Shown piece after piece: positions 1 through 6,169 of a stretch of 15,289 nt of DNA (the first letter of the stretch is position 1; every line of letters starts with the position of its first letter). The position numbers and the translations under genes are program-made. Source of the stretch: CAZBWS01 sp964495705 (GTDB taxonomy: Bacteria; Pseudomonadota; Gammaproteobacteria; HTCC5015); contig CAZBWS010000061.1 of assembly GCA_964495705.1 (NCBI GenBank), forward strand, positions 1-15,289, given 5' to 3'. The notes under the pieces were generated by a model, which searched no databases, was not told the DNA's origin, and was given only the letters and a program-made list of their open reading frames with translations.

Positions 1-21
1 ATTTGGAGTGCTTGGGTTTCT

Positions 22-48
22 GGTGGGTTACGCTATCGCTAACCCACC
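22..48. repeat. REP-like palindrome
   Basis: GGTGGGTTA at 22-30 pairs perfectly with TAACCCACC at 40-48 around a 9-nt loop (CGCTATCGC). Extragenic palindromes with this GGTGGGTTA/TAACCCACC core are common as dispersed elements in bacterial genomes. It lies just past the stop of the minus-strand operon, but no T-run follows on that strand. I therefore call it a REP-like element rather than a classical terminator, although it could protect the transcript 3' end. Confidence 0.6.
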
Positions 49-60
49 CTACGGGCTATT

Positions 61-405
61 TTAGTTTTTATAGACTTTCCAGTTATCCCATTCTTTATAA
101 TCAGAACTTTTAATTTTTATAACACAACCAATAACAGACAAAACAAAAAAACATAAGCTAACGTAAGTCAGCCAATTACTACTCAAAAACAAGCTACCCA
201 AAAACAACATAAAAGGGGAAATCAAACAAAAACTAATTTTTTCATCTGCGGGATTTGGGTTCGCTTGTAGCTGGGAACTGCAGCTAGGGCAAATAGCAAT
301 ACGTTTACGAATGCTAATGTATTTAAAAACCACTTCGCCCACTGGGGCGGTTTTCATCAACTTACCTTTAAGAGATACGCTACAAACTGGGCAACAATTA
401 TTCAC
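61..405 (-). CDS. small zinc-ribbon membrane protein, unknown function
   Basis: The predicted protein has about 114 residues. The N-terminus carries two CxxC knuckles (C5-x2-C8 and C39-x2-C42), which look like a zinc ribbon. Two hydrophobic segments follow at about 59-75 and 79-97, then a short polar tail rich in Lys and Trp. The frame can be opened to a TTG at 429, but GTG at 405 (or TTG at 411) is more likely. An AGGGA motif at 417-421 sits 11 nt before the GTG and 5 nt before the TTG, and GTGAATAA overlaps the Nudix stop codon, which suggests translational coupling. It is the last gene of the SDR-queF-Nudix operon. The codon content is A+T-richer than its neighbours, so a recent or poorly conserved gene is possible. 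I do not recognise a family. Confidence 0.6.
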   Translation of the reverse strand: MNNCCPVCSVSLKGKLMKTAPVGEVVFKYISIRKRIAICPSCSSQLQANPNPADEKISFCLISPFMLFLGSLFLSSNWLTYVSLCFFVLSVIGCVIKIKSSDYKEWDNWKVYKN

Positions 406-934
406 AACCAACCAATTCCCTAGCCACAACCTTCAACAAAAAAGTCTCCCGCTCAATAGAAAGCCCCTTCTTCTCACTACTCTCAATCACTTCTTCATTG
501 TGTGCAATCGCCGCGTAAATATTAATCCACAAGGGTCGCATGCCGTTGCTAACTTCGTGGGGTTCAAAAGCCGTCTCGCCCAGCTCACCTTCTATGTCAC
601 AGGTGTAGCAGAGGGAGATCATATGAATAATATCCCCATCGGCTTTATACCAAGGGCGATATTCGTCATAGCGGGCAAAGGGTTTTACATTACTCACCGC
701 CTCTGCCCCCGTCTCTTCTTGCATCTCGCGTATTAAGCCTGCGATGTCCTCTTCGCCCTCGTCGATACCCCCGCCCGGCAAGCTGTAGTCGTGATAGCGC
801 TCGGTGTATAACAACAAGATGCTATCCCCTCGTAAGACTATGCCTCTTGCCGCGTGGCGCTCGATGACTTTTTTATCACTATCAATATCTTGCGCAGAAA
901 CATCGGGATGAAAAGCGGTTTTTAATAAACGCAT
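398..934 (-). CDS. Nudix hydrolase
   Basis: This 178-residue protein carries a complete Nudix box (GX5EX7REUXEEXGU) at about residues 55-77: G55, E61, R69-E70, E73-E74 and G76. These residues bind the divalent metals and catalyse hydrolysis of a nucleoside diphosphate linked to another group. The preceding SLPGGG strand-turn is also typical. The substrate cannot be read from sequence. The extra 25 residues before the fold and about 40 after it differ from a minimal MutT. The ATG at 934 follows the queF stop by 3 nt, and an AGG lies 9 nt upstream, so it is probably co-translated with queF. A housekeeping role (clearing damaged nucleotides or a nucleotide-sugar/ADP-ribose type substrate) is only an inference. 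Confidence 0.88.
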   Translation of the reverse strand: MRLLKTAFHPDVSAQDIDSDKKVIERHAARGIVLRGDSILLLYTERYHDYSLPGGGIDEGEEDIAGLIREMQEETGAEAVSNVKPFARYDEYRPWYKADGDIIHMISLCYTCDIEGELGETAFEPHEVSNGMRPLWINIYAAIAHNEEVIESSEKKGLSIERETFLLKVVARELVGCE

Positions 935-937
935 GAA

Positions 938-1750
938 CTACTGCCTAGGCAGGCGCAGATTCTTCGGCGCTCGCTCAAAGTTACTTCTAAAGGGGTTGAT
1001 ATCTAAACCGCCACGGCGGGTATAGCGCGCATACACAGTGAGTTTTTCTGGCTGGCACTCGCGCAGTATTTCGGTGTACATTTTCTCTACACAGGGTTCG
1101 TGGAATTCATCGTGCTGACGAAAGCCGATGATATAGCGCAACAGACTTTCACGGTCTATCTTGGCACCTTGATAGCGCACCACCACCGAGGCCCAATCGG
1201 GCTGGGAAGTAATGCGGCAGTTGCTCTTCAGCAAGTGGCTGTGCAGCGTTTCTTCAACACGCTCTGAAACCGTCGTTTGCAAGCCATGCGCATTCGGCGC
1301 GTAATTGCTTATTTCTATATCTAGATTATCTATACACTGCCCAGGCAGTGAGACCAGTGTTTGAGCCTCACAGTCTTGAATTGATAATAATTTAAAAGTC
1401 ACCGCCAAACCGGCAACTTCAGATAAATCTTTCTGTACACATTCCTCAACCTCGGCCCAATCGTTGAAGCGGCTTTGGTTGAAGGAATTGAAATACAATT
1501 TTAAAGACTTTGACTCCACCATATTCGAGGACTCACAGGGCACGCGCAACTCACCCAACGCAACTTGCGGTTTACCTTTGGCATTCAGCCAAGATAGCTC
1601 GTAAGCCGTCCATATATCCTCGCCCTGAAATGGCAGTTCATATAAGGCCAGTGGCTCGCGCCCCTGTGCGCGAGGAATGGCACAGAGTACAGAGGCATCG
1701 TAGTGCTCTGGATAGCTGACATGTTGGCCTAGAGGCAATTCATTGATCAT
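938..1750 (-). CDS. queF: NADPH-dependent 7-cyano-7-deazaguanine reductase
   Basis: QueF reduces the nitrile of preQ0 to the amine of preQ1 with NADPH in cytoplasmic queuosine (tRNA) biosynthesis. The 270-residue product is the long, two-domain (tunnelling-fold) form found in E. coli. The QueF motif ESKSLKLY is at 79-86. The nucleophile Cys178 sits in LLKSNCRI, the general acid Asp185 in QPDW, and His217-Glu218 in EFHEP. YARYTRRGGLDINP near the end is a family signature. The frame is open further upstream to 1843, but the ATG at 1750 overlaps the SDR stop as ATGA and aligns with family N-termini, so I use it. Other queuosine genes are not in the window, and the fusion to an SDR-Nudix operon has no obvious metabolic logic. 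Confidence 0.97.
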   Translation of the reverse strand: MINELPLGQHVSYPEHYDASVLCAIPRAQGREPLALYELPFQGEDIWTAYELSWLNAKGKPQVALGELRVPCESSNMVESKSLKLYFNSFNQSRFNDWAEVEECVQKDLSEVAGLAVTFKLLSIQDCEAQTLVSLPGQCIDNLDIEISNYAPNAHGLQTTVSERVEETLHSHLLKSNCRITSQPDWASVVVRYQGAKIDRESLLRYIIGFRQHDEFHEPCVEKMYTEILRECQPEKLTVYARYTRRGGLDINPFRSNFERAPKNLRLPRQ

Positions 1751-2550
1751 TCGCGAGCCGCCGCGGGCTTCCACAGCCCTAATAGTTTTAATGACACCAC
1801 CGATAGCCAAGGCAGCTTTTGATAAAAGCGTAAAAACGCCCACAAGGTAAACGGGTAAATCACTTCCCGCTTATTGCCCTTGATCGCCTTCACTACTTGC
1901 TCACCCACCTGCTCTGGCTCTAGTACAGGAAACACCTTAGACACGCGTGGATACCAGCCCATATCCGCATCATTGCGATCAAAGTAACCCGTATTCACCT
2001 GTGAGGGGCAAAACAACGTAGAGCCCACGCCGTATTCCTTGAGCTCGCCGTGCAAGGACAGGGACAAGCCTACCATGGCGTGCCGTGCTGCCACATAGGG
2101 CATCATATAGGGGAAAGGCACATAGCCTGCGGGGCTGGTCAGATTCACCAAGTGCCCGGATTTGCGCTCGATCATACTGGGGATCACCGCATGGCAAGCG
2201 GCAACAGCCGCTGCCATGGGCAGATGTACAGGTAGGTCTGCCTCCCAAGCACTTTGCAAATCAAGGGGCTTAAACGTACCCCCGCCCACATTGTTAACTA
2301 AGATATCAATAGGCCCTAGTTGCTCAGCAATTTTTTGTAGGACAGTGCGTACGGCATCCGCATCCATTAAATCTGCAGCAAAGGGATACACCTCGCCTTG
2401 TAGCTCGCGAGCAGTCACTTCGAGCTTATCTTGAGAGCGCGCAACAATGGCCACTTTCACACCACACTTGGCCAGTGCGCCAGCAATACCACGGCCTATA
2501 CCTTCTGATGCGCCTGTAACCACAGCCACTTTATTATTTAAATTTTTCAT
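1747..2550 (-). CDS. SDR-family NAD(P)-dependent oxidoreductase with atypical active site
   Basis: The protein has 267 residues and a Rossmann fold: TGASEGIG (12-19) binds the dinucleotide, NNVG (86-89) is the structural motif, and Ser139 and Tyr152 occupy the catalytic places. Two of the four usual catalytic residues are changed. The Lys of YxxxK is Arg156 (codon CGG at 2083-2085), and the helix Asn is His109. The C-terminal 35 residues are hydrophobic and aromatic (IYPFTLWAFLRFYQKLPWLS), which suggests membrane association. The start at 2550 has an excellent ribosome site, AGAGGTG six bases upstream; the frame is open to 2583 but that start is less likely. It leads the operon with queF. Proximity to an AGPS-like gene makes an alkyl/acyl-DHAP reductase role (like the SDR reductase of eukaryotic ether-lipid synthesis) conceivable, though this is speculation. 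The substrate is unknown. Confidence 0.9.
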   Translation of the reverse strand: MKNLNNKVAVVTGASEGIGRGIAGALAKCGVKVAIVARSQDKLEVTARELQGEVYPFAADLMDADAVRTVLQKIAEQLGPIDILVNNVGGGTFKPLDLQSAWEADLPVHLPMAAAVAACHAVIPSMIERKSGHLVNLTSPAGYVPFPYMMPYVAARHAMVGLSLSLHGELKEYGVGSTLFCPSQVNTGYFDRNDADMGWYPRVSKVFPVLEPEQVGEQVVKAIKGNKREVIYPFTLWAFLRFYQKLPWLSVVSLKLLGLWKPAAARE

Positions 2551-2585
2551 TAAGTACACCTCTGCGTAGTTTTTCTGCCGCACAT

Positions 2586-2591
2586 ATTATA
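2586..2591 (-). promoter_or_regulatory. -10 element of the SDR-queF operon promoter
   Basis: The minus strand reads a perfect TATAAT here, 35 nt upstream of the SDR start codon. A good -35 is not visible at 16-18 bp spacing (CACTGG-like sequences only), so the promoter is probably weak or activator-dependent. Confidence 0.4.
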
Positions 2592-2698
2592 AGGTTAAAA
2601 CCATTATGCCAGTGATTATTCTGCTGCGCAGCATACGCTCAACACCGCTCAAAATAAAAATGATATCGCGTCATTTTGTTGTAATGAAAGACGAACCA

Positions 2699-2920
2699 AT
2701 GAAAATATTCCAAAAATTTAGTAAGCACTTCAAAATTCGTAGCCTACAAAACCAGTTCGATGAACAGGTACAGCAGGTACAACAGTTGATACAAGAAGGA
2801 CGTGTAGACGAGTCGGGCAAAGCCTTGCTGGAAGCCGAGCGCCTGCGCAAGGAAATAGAAGAAATGGAGGATCTAGAAGCCCCCCGCCTAGACGAGGAAA
2901 AGCTGCCACCAAAAGAGTAG
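2699..2920 (+). CDS. small acidic coiled-coil protein
   Basis: Starting at the ATG at 2699 the product has 73 residues. A basic N-terminal stretch (MKIFQKFSKHFKIR) is followed by a helix rich in Gln, Glu and Leu with heptad spacing (about 16-57), then an acidic and proline-containing tail ending PPKE. The frame is open back to 2606, with another ATG at 2684, but the residues before 2699 look non-coding and no strong ribosome site separates the choices. The layout (short phenylalanine/lysine start, then one charged helix with an EGRVDESGKALLEAE-type segment) resembles small cytosolic proteins of the DUF6435/Lacal_2735 kind, a tentative likeness only. It stands alone on this strand, and its TAG stop is immediately followed by the TAG of the convergent kinase gene. 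Confidence 0.62.
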   Translation: MKIFQKFSKHFKIRSLQNQFDEQVQQVQQLIQEGRVDESGKALLEAERLRKEIEEMEDLEAPRLDEEKLPPKE

Positions 2921-4468
2921 CTAGTTTGGGTATCCAGTAATTTTATGAATAGATTTATACATCGGCGCGAGACGCTGATACATGCCTTGATACACCTCCT
3001 TGTATAAGGCGTCATAAACCTTGGTCGCAGAGGGGTTAGGATAAAATACATCTCCCTCACGCGTCATTTTTTGCATGGCCGTTGCAATATCTACATGTAA
3101 ACCCAAACCGGCGGCGGCGACAATCGCAGCGCCTAAACCCGACGTTTCAAAGGTGTGTGGGCGCTCCGCGGGCAAACCAAAAACGTCTGCAGTGATCTGC
3201 ATTGCCGCAACCGATTGCGACCCACCACCCGACACCCGCAGGCGAGTAATCTTTTTCTTACCCCGTTGCTCTATCGCCTCACGCCCTTCGCGCAAGGCAT
3301 AGGCCAAACCTTCAAGGATAGAGCGATACATATGCGCGCGGGTATGTACTTCACCAAAACCAATGATGGCGCCTTTGGCTTCTGGCCCTGGGGCAATATC
3401 ACGGCCCCAGTAGGGCTGTAACATCAAACCCATTGAACCCGGCGGAACCTGGTTAACTAAGTCATCAAACAAAGTCTCAGGGGCAACGCCCTGCTGCTCT
3501 GCTAAAACCTGTTCATGCTGACCAAATTCTTTTTTAAACCAGCTCACCATCCAGAAGCCACGAGGCACCGCCGCTTCGGTCATAAATAGATCGGGGATTG
3601 CCGCAGGATACGCCGGCATTAAGCGCACAGACTCAAAGTATTTCTTAGTATGAGTATTGATAGTCGCACGCGTGCCATAGGACAAACACGCCACGTCATC
3701 AGCCACGAGGCCTGAACCAATGAGTTCGCAGGCCTTATCCGCACCCGAAGCCATTATAGGTAACCCAGCAGGAAGTCCTATATGCTCGGCCGCTGCGTCT
3801 TGTAACACACCTAGCTGCTCGCCTGGCTTTACTAACTCTGGCAATTGCTCGCGCTTGATTGAGTATGCATGCCAGTGCCAGCTCCAACTAGGTGCCCAGT
3901 CACGCATTTTATACTCAAAAGGGATATAGCCTACTTGGCTGCCGACAGAGTCTTTATACTCACCTGTTAGCTTGTAGTTTAGATAGCCTGAAAGCTGTAA
4001 ATATTTTTCGGTCTTAGCCCAGATTTCTGCTTGGTGTTGTGCCACCCAATTGGATGGAGCTTGCTTGCGAACATAGTCGAGTATCTTTGCCTTACCTGAA
4101 ACAGCAATCAACAACTCCCAAATACGCGGCATCGGCTGTAGCTCTGCTAACTGACGTTGATCCATCCACGTTGAAGCGGGACGCAGGGACTCTCCTGCTG
4201 CATCTAAATAGACCATCGTGCCGCGCTGGGTAGTCACGGATAAGCCCGCAACAGACTCAGGGTCTGCCCCCTGTTCCCATAGGCTACGGCAGGCAACACC
4301 TACATTTTCCCAATAATACTCGGGGTGCTGTTCAGCCCAACCAGGCTGCTCAGAAAAATAGGCTTCTATTTCTATTTTACTTTTAAATAACAAGTTGCCG
4401 TCAAGGTCAAACAGCAATGCGCGAATGCTTTGCGAACCATTATCGATAGCCAGTATATTATCTTTCAT
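2921..4468 (-). CDS. FGGY-family carbohydrate/polyol kinase, not canonical GlpK
   Basis: This 515-residue cytoplasmic kinase phosphorylates a sugar or polyol with ATP. The first actin-like domain opens with the phosphate-binding AIDNGSQSIR (7-16). The catalytic base is Asp244 in SGADKACELIGSG, and the second domain has the ATP-site SGGGSQS plus the late GLGAAIVAA loop. Length suits FGGY kinases. The substrate loop reads TTQRGTM: the Arg of the GlpK motif NQRET is kept (R82), but the Glu that contacts glycerol is Gly83. The segment WAPSWSWHWH (191-200) is unusually rich in Trp. The substrate is therefore probably not plain glycerol. It is the last gene of the AGPS-like/GlpD/kinase operon, 23 bp after glpD, with AGGAG 8 bp before the ATG. 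Confidence 0.9.
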   Translation of the reverse strand: MKDNILAIDNGSQSIRALLFDLDGNLLFKSKIEIEAYFSEQPGWAEQHPEYYWENVGVACRSLWEQGADPESVAGLSVTTQRGTMVYLDAAGESLRPASTWMDQRQLAELQPMPRIWELLIAVSGKAKILDYVRKQAPSNWVAQHQAEIWAKTEKYLQLSGYLNYKLTGEYKDSVGSQVGYIPFEYKMRDWAPSWSWHWHAYSIKREQLPELVKPGEQLGVLQDAAAEHIGLPAGLPIMASGADKACELIGSGLVADDVACLSYGTRATINTHTKKYFESVRLMPAYPAAIPDLFMTEAAVPRGFWMVSWFKKEFGQHEQVLAEQQGVAPETLFDDLVNQVPPGSMGLMLQPYWGRDIAPGPEAKGAIIGFGEVHTRAHMYRSILEGLAYALREGREAIEQRGKKKITRLRVSGGGSQSVAAMQITADVFGLPAERPHTFETSGLGAAIVAAAGLGLHVDIATAMQKMTREGDVFYPNPSATKVYDALYKEVYQGMYQRLAPMYKSIHKITGYPN

Positions 4469-4491
4469 GGCAGCGTCTCCTAACTACAGCT

Positions 4492-6099
4492 CTAAGCCGT
4501 AGGTACGCTGTACTTCTCTGACCAAATTGTCTGATAGCGCTCAACTTCTTGCTTCCAGCGTGTATCATCCCAGCCCAACTCTGGCTGTGCGATTGCCTTA
4601 ATATGGTCAATCTGACGCATACCGCCCTCAGCCAACAGCAGACCTAAACGTGTGCGGCGCAGTAACAGGTCATCTAAGTGGGCAACCGCTTCACGTGCAG
4701 CAGACCAACGCAACTCAGCCCATAAATTCATCGCACCTGGGATATAAGCCAACTCACCTGCTTGAGCATAGTCAACAAGCTCTTGGGCCGCAGAGCCATA
4801 AAAACCTTTTAAACGGCGCTCTTGGGCCGGCCCCAGTTTAATGCCTTTTAAATGCTTCATGACCGGTGCAAATACACGATCTTTGGTATCTTCTACCGTA
4901 CCAATATGTAGGTGTGGCCCTGCAGCCTTCATCACATCTAAAGCAATGGCACGGAAAGTCGTCAGCTTACCTCCTGTCACAGTGATCATACCGTCATTAC
5001 TCCACACAACATGATCGCGGCGGGCGTCAGAGGGGTTCATCTTACTCGCATCAACGCCTTCTTTACCAACAATGGGGCGTACCCCAGACCATGTGTTAAG
5101 AATATCGTTACGAGTCAACTTAACCTTCGGGAACTGGTCATTAGCCCCCTCTAGTATGTAGTCCACTTCTTCGGCGCTAATACCCGCCTCTAAATCCAGG
5201 TTTTCCTTATGGTCAAGATCTGTTGTGCCTACAACCACCGTGCCCTCCCATGGATAGATAAATGTAAACCGTCCATCTTTAGGGTGCTGATAAGCCAACG
5301 CCTGATGTACCGGCAAGCGCCAGCTAGGCACGACAATGTGGCTGCCACGCAAGGGGCGCACACGCTTCTCATCAACAAGATTGCCGCGCAGGCGGTCAGC
5401 CCATGCCCCTGTGGCATTCACGACTACCTTAGCGTGCACCTGGCATGACTCGCCGCTATCCACATCTTCTACCGTCAAGCCAACCACCTTGTCGTTTTCA
5501 CGTATAAGGTCTTTGGCCTTCATATAATTAGCGGCAATACCGCCTTCGCCCTTGGCTTCCTGTAGTACACGCATCACTAAGCGTGAATCATCTGTTACCG
5601 CATCAGTATATTGAGTGGCACCGTATAGGCCCCCATCCAGAATACCCGGAAGAAAATATTCCACCATGCCTTTGCCAAAATAGCGATAGTCGCGGCGACC
5701 CGCAAAGAAGTCATACACGCGTAGTACAAAGTTAAATGCCCAGCGATTGGGGAAGTCACCCTTGCGAAAGGGGTAGATATATTTCATCGGCTCAACTAAA
5801 CCTGGGGCTTCATCTAGCATGCGTTGACGCTCAACAACCGCTTCATGGGTTAGCTTAAAGTCACCTTGGGTTAAATAGCGCAAACCGCCATGTACCATTT
5901 TAGAAGAGCGGCTAGAGGTGCCCCAAGCAAAGTCCTTTTGCTCAATCAACAAAGTCTTCAAACCACGACGCGAGGCTTCACGCAACACGCCAGCGCCCGT
6001 GATACCACCACCTATGATGATCATATCCCACTCTGTTTCTGCAACTTTTAAGTCTGCCCACAAAGCGTCACGCCAATTTTTATCCCAACTCTTTACCAC
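4492..6099 (-). CDS. glpD: FAD-dependent glycerol-3-phosphate dehydrogenase (GlpD type)
   Basis: GlpD oxidises glycerol 3-phosphate to dihydroxyacetone phosphate at the inner face of the membrane and passes electrons to quinone. The 535-residue protein has the FAD-binding GGGITGAG at 30-37, GTSSRSSKMVHGGLRYL (60-76) near the flavin, GVRPIVG with Arg341 near the substrate phosphate, the FAD-contacting TGGKLTTFR at 375-383, and a C-terminal helical domain. It is about 35 residues longer than E. coli GlpD (501). The start is GTG at 6099, with AAGG seven bases upstream. Position between the AGPS-like oxidase and a non-canonical FGGY kinase suggests a specialised copy within a DHAP-centred pathway rather than the household glycerol operon; a different sn-glycerol phosphate derivative is possible. 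Confidence 0.93.
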   Translation of the reverse strand: MVKSWDKNWRDALWADLKVAETEWDMIIIGGGITGAGVLREASRRGLKTLLIEQKDFAWGTSSRSSKMVHGGLRYLTQGDFKLTHEAVVERQRMLDEAPGLVEPMKYIYPFRKGDFPNRWAFNFVLRVYDFFAGRRDYRYFGKGMVEYFLPGILDGGLYGATQYTDAVTDDSRLVMRVLQEAKGEGGIAANYMKAKDLIRENDKVVGLTVEDVDSGESCQVHAKVVVNATGAWADRLRGNLVDEKRVRPLRGSHIVVPSWRLPVHQALAYQHPKDGRFTFIYPWEGTVVVGTTDLDHKENLDLEAGISAEEVDYILEGANDQFPKVKLTRNDILNTWSGVRPIVGKEGVDASKMNPSDARRDHVVWSNDGMITVTGGKLTTFRAIALDVMKAAGPHLHIGTVEDTKDRVFAPVMKHLKGIKLGPAQERRLKGFYGSAAQELVDYAQAGELAYIPGAMNLWAELRWSAAREAVAHLDDLLLRRTRLGLLLAEGGMRQIDHIKAIAQPELGWDDTRWKQEVERYQTIWSEKYSVPTA

Positions 6100-6130
6100 A
6101 AGCTTACCTTCTTCTTAAATCGATTTACCT

Positions 6131-6152
6131 GCAGCCTATGCGGATAGGCTGC
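6131..6152. repeat. intercistronic hairpin between the AGPS-like gene and glpD
   Basis: GCAGCCTAT (6131-6139) pairs perfectly with ATAGGCTGC (6144-6152) around a 4-nt loop. On the coding (minus) strand no U-run follows, so it is not a standard terminator. A T6 run lies 9 nt past it on the plus strand. It may set the relative stability of the two parts of the operon mRNA or be a dispersed repeat. The right arm shares 16 of 17 bases with 14482-14498. Confidence 0.55.
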
Positions 6153-6169
6153 AAGAGAGTGTTTTTTGA

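Noticed and set aside
311..736. 141-codon open frame on the plus strand
   Set aside because: It runs antisense through the Nudix gene, whose complete Nudix box proves the minus strand is coding.
941..952. 12-bp palindrome CTGCCTAGGCAG at the end of queF
   Set aside because: It lies in the last codons of queF and contains the likely AGG ribosome site of the Nudix gene; there is no loop, so coding chance explains it.
1751..1843. Upstream extension of the queF frame by 31 codons
   Set aside because: It lies inside the SDR gene, does not align with QueF N-termini, and the ATG at 1750 has the coupled ATGA overlap.
2671..3060. 129-codon minus-strand frame rich in Ser and Arg
   Set aside because: It crosses the coiled-coil gene and the end of the FGGY kinase; its composition is that of an antisense shadow.
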